Shown: positions 1 through 12,005 of the stretch, piece by piece | How the letters are laid out: every line of letters starts with the position of its first letter | Position numbering within the stretch: position 1 is the stretch's first letter | DNA from: Temnopleurus reevesii | Lineage: Eukaryota; Echinodermata; Echinoidea; Temnopleuroida; Temnopleuridae | DNA length: 64,000 nucleotides | Direction of reading: 5' to 3' | NCBI GenBank assembly: GCA_036244855.1 | Contig: BQKZ01000889.1 | Coordinates: forward strand, 1-64,000 | Notes under the pieces: generated by a model | Seen by the model: the letters and a program-made list of their open reading frames with translations, nothing else | What the model was told of the DNA's origin: nothing | Databases searched by the model: none | Position numbers and translations under genes: made by a program

Positions 1-200
1 TTTGTTAAGCGTTGCCAATTCAAGGATCCCCATGACATGGGATAATTGAAACTTTGAAAATTCGTAACTTTTGAACGGACTGTCCAATTAAGCTCAAATT
101 TTCACAGTTTGATCATCATATCTTTCTTCATCGACTGATAGCAAATTAATTCCAGGGTTTCATTCCACTTTAACTAAAAAACCTCCACTTTTAGTGTAGT
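1..200. other. Possible decayed repeat fragment
   Basis: AT-rich DNA with a phrase such as cgtaacttttgaacggactg followed by a tract rich in aaattttca. Similar wording is common in non-autonomous DNA elements of marine invertebrates, but no terminal repeat or second copy is visible here. The element may begin outside the window. Low confidence. Confidence 0.2.
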
Positions 201-210
201 TACAGCACAG

Positions 211-534
211 CCAGGTGTTGAAACAATCCTTTAGTTTTTAGAGAGTGTAGTTAAACAGCCGAGCAGATGAAACCTTTCTGACCCAGTTTCCTCCTACCTT
301 CACCCATTAGTCTGGTATGGTGGCACCCTTTCACGTATAACTTTAACCTCAACCCGATGCTCAAACACCTTGCAAAATCTGCACTTATTTTGCACTTTCT
401 GTACGATCACTTCCATGTGCTGAAACAGTCCTTTAGTTTATAGTGTGTAGTTAAACAGCAGGCCAGATGAAACCTTTCTGACCCAGTTTCCACCTACCTT
501 CACCCATTAGTCTGGTATGGTGGCACCCTTCCAC
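211..534. repeat. Direct repeat, two ~124-bp copies 200 bp apart
   Basis: Positions 211-334 and 413-534 are about 90% alike by eye. Both contain cagatgaaacctttctgacc and the phrase ttagtctggtatggtggcac. The ~78 bp between them is not repeated. This is a local segmental duplication or two copies of an unnamed interspersed repeat. No coding potential is seen. Confidence 0.75.
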
Positions 535-630
535 ACATGAACCATTTCCATCAATACTGCTATTTCTGCGATTTGTTGAAGTGGATAAATTTCATCTCTG
601 TTGAACTGAGGGACCAACATGGCCTGAAGT

Positions 631-885
631 GGGGGCATGATGGTGTAGTGGTTCTTACTTTTGCCTTTCAACCTTAGGTTCGTAGGTTCAAATCCCATCC
701 ATGATGTGAATTTGTCACAACAAGAAATTTATCTTCATTGTGCTGCATTCAAGCAAGGTAAGATGAATTGGTCCAAGTAGGAAGAAATCATTAAATGCAG
801 TGAGTGCCAAGTGGTAGCCACGTTATAGCCGGGTAATAATGCACAGAGCACTTTGAAACACTTTTTAGTTAGCACCATAATTATA
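631..885 (+). mobile_element. tRNA-derived SINE, family A, old copy
   Basis: The head has an A-box-like tggtgtagtgg and a B-box-like ggttcaaatcc near 678. The conserved body follows, with caagaaatttatcttcattg and then a gctgcattcaagcaaggt segment. The end resembles gggtaataatgcacagagca. It is clearly related to the copies at 910, 35045, 39550 and 56921 but more diverged, so it is an older insertion. SINEs are Pol III-transcribed, non-coding and mobilised by a partner LINE. Confidence 0.7.
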
Positions 886-909
886 AATGTTGTGTATTTT
901 TATTATAAT

Positions 910-1192
910 GTGGAGGCGCCGTGGTGTAGTGGACGTACGTGACTCTCGCCTAGAGGGTCGTAGGTTTGAATGCTACCCATGGCGTCAATTTCCTTCAGCA
1001 AGAAATTCATCCACATTGTGCTGCACTCAACCCAGGTGAGAGGAATGGGTACCTGGCAGGAATATTTATTCTTTGAAATGCCAAGTGCGCCGGGAATGAC
1101 TACCAGGCTAAATCCAGGGTAATAATAATGTAAAGCGCCTTGAGCACTCAGCAGAGTGGATACGTGCGCTATATAAATTACATCTATTATTA

Positions 1193-1226
<34 letters not shown>

Positions 1227-1227
1227 C
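910..1227 (+). mobile_element. tRNA-derived SINE, family A, full length with (ATT)n tail
   Basis: It starts at gtggaggcgccgtggtgtag (A-box-like) and has a tRNA-like head with B-box-like ggtttgaatgc near 962. The central body contains cagcaagaaattcatccaca, then gctgcactcaacccaggtga and gggtacctggcagg. The 3' end has gtgcgctatataaatta and an (ATT)n tail. The central domain recalls the deeply shared SINE domains of metazoans (Nin-DC is one I remember); that link is from memory and untested. A 126-residue minus-strand ORF here is only the SINE read backwards through its tail. Confidence 0.88.
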
Positions 1228-3100
1228 ATATCTAAGCCCCCTTTACAAAAGACAGTTTCAAAATGTTGCTTAAAATATATCATGCATTAAAGAGTAATAT
1301 TACATATATTATAGGAAATTACTCACCCATGTTATGTGTGAACGGCTGTTGGAGTGACAGACAGACTATATGTGTTTAGCAGATGGTCCTACTGCCCTGT
1401 AAAGTATTTACCATCATATATGATGTGTAATGATTTGATTCAGTGATCTAGAGGAGGAGGGAGTGATAGGTCATCTGACCCTGTAAAAAGGTCATTAAAT
1501 TAAGCATCTTAACTTGACTACTGGAACCAGTTAGTCCCTGCACGAGGTATATAAGAATTCCATAATTCAATAGACGATGGGTTAAAAGAAAAGGTCTTAT
1601 GTAGATTTGCATGTATTAAACTTGTTCCTTGAACTCTATCAATGTACAACATTTGCAAAATTTCCACGACTGGACTGTTTTTCTATTCATTTTTTCTCCT
1701 TTCAAAAAATTATGTAATCTGTCAATTAAATGTATTTCACAAAAGCAATAGGGGAGCATTTTATAGGGATAAAACACAACCGATTTGCACCAGTGTTGTT
1801 TTATTTCTTTTGATAGTTTAATGTCACACATACAAAAACAAATTGAGAAACTGAATAAATTGATATTGATTTTAAATTTAATGAGTTCCTATCTAATTTA
1901 GATAGCACAGTTTTAGGCCTAAAACTGTTTCTCTAGATATACCTATATGATTGAAATGTTTCACAAAATAAAGCCATAACATTATTTCATTACTTTTATT
2001 TGATTCATGAGCATCTGTTACATGTTTATCCTAGCATTATTTCATAACTTTCTTTTTGTTGGCTTTGTATTATCATCATAACATGACATAAGTGATGTAA
2101 ACAGTAGAGTAATATAAACACGTAGGCACAACTCTTTTCAAAATCAAATCATTGTAATCAAGTAAAAGATGTAAACTTTGTAGGAAATGGACATTTGTGA
2201 AATTGCATAAGTTCTTGAATTTGATTTGAGGAAAAAAAAATTAAATTAAACATTCATCATTCATTCAACATTCATTTCCTTTTGAAAACATAATCAACAC
2301 AAAAAATACAAGAACACTGTTTAACAATTCGAGGAGGCAATAACACTGCAAGGCTTGAGTTAGGGTTACCTGAAAAAAAAATCAACAAATGAACAAAATT
2401 TCTTTTTTAAGAGTTAAGAACAAGGTATAGAGATTATGTAGTTACGGGCATACTAAGGTGTGTTCCAAGGAGTAAAAAAGTGTTGGGATTGTTTCTAACC
2501 AGGTGAGATGTGTTAAGCCGACACACGCACCAATGTAGGTTTGATTGAGTTAAAGCTTTTAACGATAGAAGCCTTGTACATCTATTAATCATTAAAGGGC
2601 AGTCATACTGCTCAAGTGATCTCCACCCTCTTTTACAAACTTTATAGACCAAGTTACAATCATCACTGTTTCATTCTTTTAAAGTTATCAACCTGTGGGT
2701 TGAGTTTTGTTACTTTTTGTTAAGAAAGTTCAAGAGCAAAAAATTAATACCAAAAGAAGTGTGAACCTCCAAGTCTTTATGTGGTCACTGAAAAGGTAGA
2801 AGCTACTAAAATTACTCAAATCTAACATTTTTTTAAATCAATGTGTTTTGTGTTTTTTAAATTTGTAATATTGATAATACCAATCTTATGAATTTTGGTA
2901 AGCCATATTTGCTTACTATCTACGGAGATGACTATCTTTATAAAGTAATCATGCATATCCTAATATGATTATTCAACATGTAACAATATTATTCTTGTCG
3001 ATCTGAGTAGATACCAAAGTACTTCATTTCAAGTTACTGCGTTTTGTTTATTCTAACTTTTGTCTGTTTATTGTAACTGAGTTAAGATTTTTTCAGTGGT
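1228..3100. other. No recognisable feature
   Basis: Unique-looking AT-rich DNA with short homopolymer A/T runs. ORFs are below 75 codons and lack motif content. No repeat, RNA or promoter-like structure that I can support. Confidence 0.6.
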
Positions 3101-3103
3101 TTT

Positions 3104-3415
3104 ATACTGCCCCTATATCATACACTGACCACATTTTAGCGTTTAATACAGGGGTACAAATGTTTCCCCTTCCTACTCCATTACTCATCTCATAAGAAAA
3201 CCAATCATGTAACAAATGTCCCACTTATCACTCCCACCTTACTCAATTTAAGAGTTTCTTACTCCTCCTATATTATTAATTGACCTCATTTTACCATTTT
3301 AGACAAGGGTAAAAGTGTTCCCCCTCGCCAAACCATTACCCCTCTCTCCAGGATGATCAATCATGTAACAAATTTCCCACTTATAACTCCAACCTAACTC
3401 AGTTAAGAGTTTCTG
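3104..3415. repeat. Diverged tandem duplication, ~160-bp unit
   Basis: Two adjacent copies, about 3104-3262 and 3263-3415. Each runs through cctatat, a cattttac/agc phrase, aggggtaca or agggtaaaa, then ccaatcatgtaacaaatgtc (second copy tcaatcatgtaacaaatttc), cccacttat and ttaagagtttct. Similarity is roughly 75-80% by eye. Non-coding. Confidence 0.7.
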
Positions 3416-5080
3416 CAGGGTGTTATACCACTCCCAAACAGGTAGGATTCTGTCCCCAGGAAAGGGGGTAACAATGTAATGGGGTACATATTTATAGGGC
3501 TAATGGTGGTAATAGGGCAGCCATACCGCCACTATGACACCTGCCCATTCTTAAAATGACTACAGAAAGTGAAAACCTTTAGAACAAATCAGTATTTTAA
3601 ACAATAATGATGGAAAATCTTCACTTTGGATGAAATGGCTTATCACTTCTCTAAGCTTGTGTGAAAATTCTTTTTAGTGAGATAATTGCTTCAAATTTGA
3701 CCAGACATGCTTTATTGCGCTGCCCTGTCAAGCTGGCAAGGTGTATTTGGATAGCTCATCAATTCATTTTAGTGTTTAGGTCATCTCACAGGGAAAAGAT
3801 TTATTAGACCACTTTGTTTGACAAATTACAAGATAAATTCTCAAACCAAGGTGAAGCCTTGTTGGTTCCTCAATGATTTGTTCTTTTATAAACCGCGTTT
3901 TAGATCTCAACTTGTTTCCTGGGATTTTTTTGTTCTTATGTATTATAACGTTCAAGAGGAAATAATTTTTGGATAATCTATTTTTCATCACTTTCAATAT
4001 ATTAGGCCACAAGTGGTCTTTGGTTACTTCAAACAGAACCTTTTTAGTTTAACCATACAAGCTGAAAAGTTTCTGCTTTAAAGAGATAAAATCTGTCATT
4101 GAGACATTTTGTAACCTGGAAAATAAGTCCTGAAAAAATGCCCTTTTATTAAGTGATCAATTGATGTGACTTTAAACATGATTTTAATCTAAACTCTGTC
4201 AGCATTTAACTTATCCAACTTTTAAGATTAACATTGAGTTTGAAAACTTTGTACTATTGGTTTTATTCAACTTTGTAGAAAAATTGTGAAATGGCCGTCA
4301 CTTAGCACTGTTAAATAAATCCTATGTATTGAGAAGACCATCTCAGCGAATACAGAATTCACTTATTTTATAACTTTATTTCACAGTCCAAGAGGCAAAA
4401 TTTGAATTTATATTTAGAGCAAGAACAGCATCAGCACATACATTTAACAAAGCACCAATAAATTTTTATCTCTCAGTAGACGGTATCAAGTGAACTTCCT
4501 CCTGTCTCCCCACTGGAATCTTTTAACTCTCTCAAGTTTCCATTAACCACCATGTATCTTTTACTTGTTTAGAAAAGATGCTTATATTGCAGCGAACAAG
4601 GACGATGCTCAAGGCACAAAATATGGGTGAATCTATCTCTAAAACATGTATCATATTCATCCAAAGCAAATATTTTAAGAAGCTTTTGAGATCACCCCTG
4701 AGCCATCATAAATAAAGAGCGTCGCCAGAAGATCATAGCATAAGCTTGTATCAATTCTCTTTAATTGGTCACTTTGGGCCAGCTCTACGTGTTAACGGAG
4801 AGTCGTAGCTGTCCCCTTCTAAATAAACACCCACTCCTTCAATACACTAAGATGAGCAGGAGAAAAATCATCCAGTAAATTATTATGGAACATGAGAAGG
4901 ATTGTCATATATTTGGAGAGTAACAGGAAATAATCAAGTCTGATGGTTGAGGTCCCGTCTCGGTTTAGACGACACAGATATGGGATTACACTTCTAGTAA
5001 TCACAGGAGTGACCATTCGCCTTATTGGAACGCAGATAAGGTTTCAGGGTTTTTATCCATGGCTGTGTTTAGGGACGTGA
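3416..5080. other. No recognisable feature
   Basis: AT-rich unique sequence. Only short ORFs without recognisable domains (the longest is about 78 codons on the minus strand near 3776-4012). Nothing else that I can support. Confidence 0.6.
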
Positions 5081-5278
5081 CGTTCACCCTAGGGAGGTCG
5101 AGGTAGTGATAAGATGGAGAGAGAAAAAGGGGGTGTGAATTCGGCAGGGATTCATGGCAACTGGTCATTGGTCATCTCTGCTGGTTCCACGTGATTGAAT
5201 CTGATTAAGATTTCTGATATCTTGTTTGGTTTATTGGGATGTTTGTGGAGGATTAGTTAAGAGCCACTGGGCTTGTGG

Positions 5279-5349
5279 TAGTCCAGTTGAGGACTGTGTG
5301 TTCTGATAGCTCCCACCTCTATCAGAACACACAGTCCTCAACTGGACTA
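5279..5349. mobile_element. Short foldback element, copy 1
   Basis: A perfect inverted repeat with 31-bp arms (5279-5309 and 5319-5349) and a 9-nt spacer. The outer end is tagtccagttgaggactgtg. It is flanked by ggcttgtgg and ggctcgcag, a degenerate 9-bp direct repeat that could be a target-site duplication. The termini match the 267-bp foldback element at 41884-42150, so this is probably a collapsed internal-deletion form. It was then multiplied with the surrounding tandem unit. Confidence 0.75.
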
Positions 5350-5752
5350 GGCTCGCAGGGTTAACAGGGAGAACACTTAGATCCTTGAAGAATACTTTTA
5401 GTCATGAGAACCTGCTCTAAAAGGGGGCTTCCAACATATGAAGTTTAGAATGTGAAAGCAAATATGATATAACAAGATTTAAATAACTGTCTTCCAAAAT
5501 ACCTCAGAATTATCATTCACAGCATTTTGTGGTAAGTGTGTTCCAATATGTGACAACCACCTGGGGAGAAAGAGAGGGGGTGTGAGGGGGCAAGGATTGA
5601 TGGCAACTGGTCATTTGGTGCTGGTCATCTTTGTTCTGATCTGGTCAATTTTTGCTGGTTCCACATGAATGAATCTGATGAAGATTTTTGATACCTTGTT
5701 TGGTTTATTGAGATGCTTGTGGAGGATTAGTTACAAGCCACTGGGCTCGCGG

Positions 5753-5823
5753 TAGTCCAATTGAGGACTGTGTGTTCTGATAGCTCCCACCTCTATCAGA
5801 ACACACAGTCCTCAACTGGACTA
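5753..5823. mobile_element. Short foldback element, copy 2
   Basis: Same hairpin as at 5279, arms 5753-5783 and 5793-5823, with one arm mismatch (tccaattg in the left arm). The flanks ggctcgcgg and ggctcgcag match at 8 of 9 positions, the best case for a 9-bp target-site duplication. Confidence 0.75.
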
Positions 5824-6108
5824 GGCTCGCAGGGTTAACAGGGAGAAAAATTAGATCCTTGAAGAATACTTTTAGTCATTAGAACCAGCTCTCAAATGGG
5901 GCTTCCAACACATACATTTTAAAATGTGAAAGCAAATATGATATAAAAAGATTAAAAAATTGGAAGGTGTCTCCAATAATACATCACATTGTAGTAATTG
6001 TGTTCCAATATGTGACAACCAGCTTGGGGAGAAAGAGAGGTAGGTGTGAATTAGGAAAGGATTGATGGTGACTGGTCATTTGGTATTGGTCATCTCAGCT
6101 CTGATCTG

Positions 6109-6109
6109 N
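6109..6109. other. Single ambiguous base, possible contig join
   Basis: One N inside array unit 3. The sequence right of it resumes in a gattaagttctctgagatct phrase. Single Ns at 40468 and 46615 lie at or near duplicated sequence, so this one may also mark a merge of contigs or haplotypes. Confidence 0.5.
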
Positions 6110-6576
6110 GATTAAGTTCTCTGAGATCTTTTTTGGATAATTGGGATGCCTGTCAAGGATAACTGTAGGGACACTGGACAGGACAAAATTTTGATCCTTG
6201 AAGAACCTGCTCTCAAAGGGGGCTTCCAACATATATATTCTTTAATGTGGAAGCAAATATAATATAAAGATATTTAAACAACTTTCACTAGATATTTTGG
6301 GAAATATCTTCATATTACCATTCACAGCACTTTGCAGTATTTGTGCTTCAATATGTAACAACCACCCTGTGGAGAAAGAGAGGGGGAGATCGTGGTAGTA
6401 ATGAGATGGAGATAGAGAGATTGTGTGAATTAGGCAAGGATTGATAGCAACTGGTCATTTTGGTGTTGGTCATCTCTGCTGGTTCCGTATGAATGAATCT
6501 GATTGAGATTTCTGATATCTTGTTTGGTTTATCGGGATGCTAGTGGAGGATTAGTTAAGAGCCACTGGGCTCGCGT

Positions 6577-6647
6577 TAGTCCAGTTGAGGACTGTGTTTT
6601 CTGATTGCTCCCACCTCTATCAGAACACACAGTCCTCAACTGGACTA
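6577..6647. mobile_element. Short foldback element, copy 3
   Basis: Arms 6577-6607 and 6617-6647. The left arm carries two substitutions (tgtttt and gattg where the other copies have tgtgtt and gatag) while the right arm is intact. The flank pair is ggctcgcgt and ggcttgcag. The damaged arm suggests no selection on pairing. Confidence 0.75.
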
Positions 6648-7254
6648 GGCTTGCAGGGTTAACAGGGAGAAAACTTAGATCCTTGAAGAGTCTTTTTAGT
6701 CATTAGAACCAGCTCTCAAATGGGGCTTCTAAATTTTGGAACGTGAAAGCAAATATGATTTAACAAGATACAAAAAAATCAGAAGGTGTCTTCAATAATA
6801 CATCACATTGACATAATTGTGTTCCAATATGTGACAACCAGCCTGGGGAGAAAGAGAGGGAGGCGTAAATTAAGAAAAAAATGATGGTAAGTGGTCATTT
6901 AGTATTGGTTATCTCTGCGCCTATCTAGTCAGTCCTTCCTGGTTCCACATGAATGAATCTGATTGGCTTCTCTGATATCTTGCTTGGCATTATTATAAGC
7001 TTGTCTTGGATAGATTTAGGCAACTGGAGTTCAGGTCTGCGGCAGTAAAGCTGTATACTAAAGATGGTTTAGTAACTTTGCAATCATATTTTTTTCCTTT
7101 AGAATCCCATGATTATCCAAGTTGTCATACATCTCTTATTATCTATGCTTATAATTGTCTTATGAAGTCTTACAAAATATGTTAGTTTTTCTGTTTCTCT
7201 GCCCTTTTTGGTAGGTTAACATCTACCAAAGATTTCCTTTTCCATCTTATGTGT

Positions 7255-7775
7255 AGTGTATCTGATTATCTCCCTTGCTCTTTCCCTCTCTCACCCCTCT
7301 GTCTATGTCTCTCTCTCTCTCTCTCTCTCTTTTCTCTCACCCTTCACATTCCTTTTCTCTCTATTATATCTACCTGTTTTCCATTCTTGCTTTCATTCTC
7401 ATTTAGTCTGTCTCCCATCCTCTTTGCTTTTTTCTCTATTCTATATCAATTTCTCATTTTTTTTAATTTTTGATATCTACCAAGGATTCTTGCCTTCTTT
7501 GCTGATAGCTTTTGTGTCACTCTCGTATTCTCTCTTTTCTCTCTCTTTCTCTCTCCATCCATCTATTTCAATTCTTTATGTCTTTCTTTTCTTCTCTCTC
7601 ACCCACTCTCTCACCTCTCTCTCTCTCTCTGTTTCCACATTCTACATCCCTTTTTATTGGTCTGTTTATCTCTTGGTCCACTGTTTCTTTATATCTTGTC
7701 TGTTTCTCTCTCTCTCCCTCCCTCCCTCTCTCCCTCTCTCTCTTTCCACATCTCTCTCTCTCACTCTCTTCTGAT
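7255..7775 (+). repeat. Pyrimidine-rich low-complexity tract with (CT)n runs
   Basis: Long CT-rich sequence with several pure (CT)n runs (7309-7330, 7615-7632, 7705-7760). It opens three overlapping plus-strand reading frames of up to 172 codons, made almost only of Ser, Leu and Phe. These are composition artefacts, not genes. Confidence 0.9.
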
Positions 7776-7779
7776 CACC

Positions 7780-10700
7780 ATTATCTGTTTTTTGAATGCT
7801 GGTCATCCACTCATATATTATTAACCTATCACCGGAGTAGAATATTTATGTGCAGCAAGGAGTGGGTGAGGGTCATCCATCACTCCGCCATATAGCATTG
7901 TTTGGGCCATCGTACATGCATCAGGACTAGACATGGTTCTCTGAGATAAATCAAAGATTGATGGAACATTTTTATCATCATTGGTTCTTCTCCAGCTGAT
8001 GAAAGATGAGATGATGGCTTTTTTTTTCTCCTCTCGGTCCCAATGCTTTTGTGTTTGCCGGTTTTAACGTAGAGCTGGCTAGATGTTAATACTTTATTTG
8101 TTACTAGGAGAGCAATGCTATTCCTGTGGTCTTGATTACCACATTTCACCCCATTTCTGTTGTTCAGTTTTCCTCGGTAACAAATTATCTGGTAAAAACT
8201 GGAATTCTGTCACTATCCTGCATCACTGAAAAATATGGTAAAGTTTATCCATTCTTCCAGTGTAATGTTCAACTCTACCAGACATTAATTGGTTTTGTAT
8301 GTTAAAAAGAACTTATGAGTTATACATATATGATAATCTGAATAAAGAGTTAGACATGTACTTAACCGAGACAACTATTAATATACCTCTTCACCACTGT
8401 AGGAACTAAACTAAAGATTCGTTTCACTTTACATTTCATTGTTCAGAAAAAAAATTAGACTAGTAAAGTTCATATTTACTTTGAATAAACTAAAAATAAG
8501 TATCAAAGATCTTTTCTGAAACATAAACATATCACTTTATATATTCCAAAGGGAAGTTATTAATGTTAACTTTAGGCAAAAGTTGTTGACCTTTTCCACC
8601 AACCCTAAAGTTAAATGACCTAAGCTCTGTAATAATTGATTTTCCATGTCTGTTTATGTCTACTGGGAGTCTGCTGGCTAGCCAAACGTTATGAAACTGT
8701 TCTAAAGAGGCCGATTATGACGTATAATTACTATCAATATTTCAGTATGTTTTGCTCATTCTTATTCTCATAATGTAATTTAGATGCACTGAATGTTACA
8801 ATGTCTGGGTTTATATGGCTGTCTCTGAACTGTTCATCAAATTGAGGCCTGATTCATGTGATAAACATAAGCGCTCGGCCTCATATCAATCTCGTTGCTT
8901 TTCCATCCCAACTCTCTTTATCTCACCACCACTTCTTCTGAGAGAGACAAATTAGCGGGGGTGATAACCGACGATGTCGCAGACAAAAAGAACCAACAGT
9001 AAATTGTCTCTGTGTTTCAGAGAAATGAATGTTGCTTCAGAATGGCAGTTTTAATAGTTAATAAACTTTACGGATCATATTTCTGGTCACTGATCTCCAT
9101 GATGATGAGGAGGAGGAAGTAGGATGTAAGGTTCATTGAAAAGAGGATATAACTAAAGCATCTAGATTTTACCATGTATGATCCATTTTTTGCATTATAG
9201 CATTATGAGTAGTTGCTCATTTTTTTTTTCATTTTCAAAATTCAAGCAAATCTTTAAATAGACATTTTGAATATGCTACACAGTGAATAGCCCATTTCCG
9301 CAGTATTAACACAATAGTATTTTTAAACAAATATAATACATAGTTTTCTAAATATTTTGATATTTTACAATGTTCTTTTATTGGATTCATATCAATTGGT
9401 TTATCATGCTAATCCAATATGTTAAAACAAATAACTGGCTCTGAAATATTATTGTCATAAAGGTTTGTGTGGCACACTATTGTGTGAGTTCACTAGCATG
9501 CTACTGCAAAGCTTTTTATTACAAAAAAAAAATTATACTACAAAATGCTTCCATTTTTAGGGAATAACAATAGTCACCGAGTCCACAGCAAGGCCATTTA
9601 GGGTAATCAATTTTCTTTTATAATAAAACGAATATCTATAATGTATCTTATTTTTGTCATTTTTACCGTAAACATTCTTTCTTTGTCACTTGTGTTTTAT
9701 CATAAAATCTGAAGCCATACAGCAACAACAAAGCATGCTTAAAATATGAATATTACATTATTTGTCTTCATCTTAAAAATATAATACGCTGGTTGACTTG
9801 TTAATCTTAAGATGACAAGATGCAATAAAATCTTTTGAAATGAAAATGTCATTTACAGGAAGAGAATGATAATCACAAAGAAAGCCATGATTGCAATAAA
9901 GGGAAAGTTTCCTCTTGATATCATTTCTTGTATATTCTCATAAAATATGCAAGACCAGTAGCAGTTATAGACAGCTAGGCAGGATATAATTACCAAAGAT
10001 ATATGGGATGAGAGATATATGGTGTGAAGATATTGCTCCCAAGGGGGTCTCAGATGAGTTGTTTTCAAGATGAAATATGTTGAGATAGCACCAATGAGAT
10101 TGGTGTGTAGAGATAAGACTTGTCTCTCTCTCTCTCTCTATGTGGAGGAGAGATAAAGCACATCGTTTGTATGGAATATTATACCATTCTCCAATGTGTG
10201 GTTTGGAGAGTGTTTCGTGTTAAGAGACCTGACAGGTATTAAGTTTGTAATATGGAATGGAAATCAACAGATACTAGAAAAAGAAAACGTAGATGCGTTT
10301 TATTTGTTTAGGAATAAGTTGCTATGAAACCGCCAGGGTTTAGGGTACTGCAACCCTCTCCTCCCACTTATTGATGAAAATATGTAAAATTCTTTACCAC
10401 AAACACTCCACTTTTCAAAACATTCTGCAGCACCTGTAAAAGATTATGTTACCCTTACTATTAGATCTAATTTCTTTTAATGCATAATGTAAAAAATCTA
10501 TTCTGGGTTCTATTTGTCTGTTTTAAAAGGTTGCAAAACCTTCCGTATGTAATTCATATGGAATGAAAAATTTAATGCCTTTTGCAGTACTGGAACTTAA
10601 GACACTATTAAGAAATTTATAATTCAAACTCTTTTGCGGATTAGTATGCATTGAAAGCTTCCAATTTTGGTTTGTATTTGTTGATTAAAGCCAGTTAATG

Positions 10701-11730
10701 TTTTTTACATCAATTTATAGAAGCATACCTGATCAACTTAAAAAATGGGAATTACAGAAATCAGCAGTTAATGGGTTTTACTCAAATATGATGGAAAAAT
10801 ATGGAACATATTATTTGGCAATCATGCGTTTAATTGTCCAGTATTTCTGTTTTCCCCTCACTTTATGCATGCAATATTTTAGGGAAAAGATTTTTTAGAA
10901 ATTGGTAGGGGCTTATTCCAATTCATTGATATTGAAGTGTTGAAATCATTGTGGAAATATAGAATTGTGGAAATCATTGCAATTATAATAGATAATCCTA
11001 ATATGCATTTGTCCTTCACAATTGTTTTTACAAAAGCATATGGTTTATATTGTGACTTCAAGCTCAGAATGTTCAGAATATAGGGGCCATCTCTCAGTTT
11101 GAATTTGTATGAATGTGATGCTGATGCCCAAGTAGGGTTATCTTTGAACTCAAAGCTTTTGGGACTCAAAATAAAAGACTCAAAGCCTTGACTGAAGACT
11201 GTGAGTGGGTTGAAGGTAGAGCGCTTGGCTAGCCAAACACTTGATGGCGTAAATAAACAGCAAATGGAAATGGAAACCTGTGAATTTATGCCGGAATAGT
11301 TAGAGAATGACATGTCTGGGTTACAGACAGATTCAGTGTAGAGTGATGAGAGTGAGAGAAGATGGGGAGGGGTCGGCTAGGATCTAGGATTAACAGTGGT
11401 CGGAGGTTAGCGATGTTTCAGACTGATTCATCAGAAAGAATTCTTGTCTTTTATCCTTGGATTTGAGTTGCAAGGCAAGAAGAATCTTTGAATGTGCTTG
11501 CCATCGGGAATTTAATATAAACAAATTTGAGATGAGAGAATTCATGTAATTGCATAATGACTCAACAGATAGGAATGGTGGAGTGGAGAGGAAGAGAAGT
11601 TCATTGATACTTTAGTGCACTTGTTGGTGAAATAGAACTTTTCCTTTTCCTACAAAATTGGTTAACTCTATTGAAATAGTCCGTTCACTTTGTACTGTAA
11701 ACAAATTATAGTGAGAACTAATCTGGACTT
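7780..11730. other. Mostly unique AT-rich DNA
   Basis: No gene that I can support. A short (CT)n run lies at 10121-10138. A 144-codon minus-strand ORF spans 10879-11313 but has no recognisable domain and no supporting context. The patch at 8860-9020 is more complex than its surroundings and contains gataa-type words (tgataaacat, gtgataacc); it might be regulatory, but this is weak. Confidence 0.5.
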
Positions 11731-11732
11731 TG

Positions 11733-12005
11733 CTGATGATGGTGGTGGTGGTGATGATAATGATGATGATGATGGTGAAGAAGATTGATGAGATGGTGAA
11801 GATGATGGTGATGATGATGATGGTAATGATGATGATAATGGTGATGATGATGGTGACAATGTTGATGGTGAAGATGATGATGTGATGGTGAAATTGATCA
11901 TGATGTTGATGGTGGTGATAATGATGAAGATTATCGATGAAGATGATGTTGATGGCTATGATGATGATGATGACTATAATGATCAAAATAATGATACTGA
12001 TGAGG
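11733..12005. repeat. (GAT)n trinucleotide microsatellite, interrupted
   Basis: About 270 bp of gat/ggt/aat triplets with interruptions. Read in different frames it gives poly-Asp, poly-Met, poly-His/Ile or poly-Ser strings, explaining the overlapping ORFs on both strands here. Confidence 0.95.

Larger units (their letters stand above)
5085..7020. repeat. Tandem array of five ~340-480-bp units
   Basis: Unit starts are near 5085, 5566, 6029, 6371 and 6847, mostly marked by gagaaagagagg. Shared phrases include caactggtcat, gaatctgat, gatatcttgtttggttta, gatccttgaagaa, gggcttccaacata, gtgaaagcaaatatgat and ttccaatatgtgacaacca. The ends alternate between two types: units 1 and 3 end through attatcattcacagca-like sequence, while units 2 and 4 end through aataatacatcacattg. 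This suggests a higher-order dimer. Units 1, 2 and 4 contain a perfect foldback hairpin, unit 3 does not, and unit 5 is partial. A single N lies at 6109 inside unit 3, so part of the array order could be an assembly effect. Confidence 0.85.

Noticed and set aside
5279..5349. Rho-independent-type terminator or riboswitch
   Set aside because: The perfect 31-bp hairpin belongs to a mobile foldback family in a eukaryotic genome; bacterial terminator logic does not apply.
7249..7895. 172-codon and other ORFs rich in Ser, Leu and Phe
   Set aside because: They arise from pyrimidine-rich simple sequence in several overlapping frames.
10879..11313. 144-codon minus-strand ORF, the longest without obvious low complexity
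   Set aside because: No recognisable motif, no splice partners and no context. In 64 kb of DNA an ORF of this size is expected by chance.
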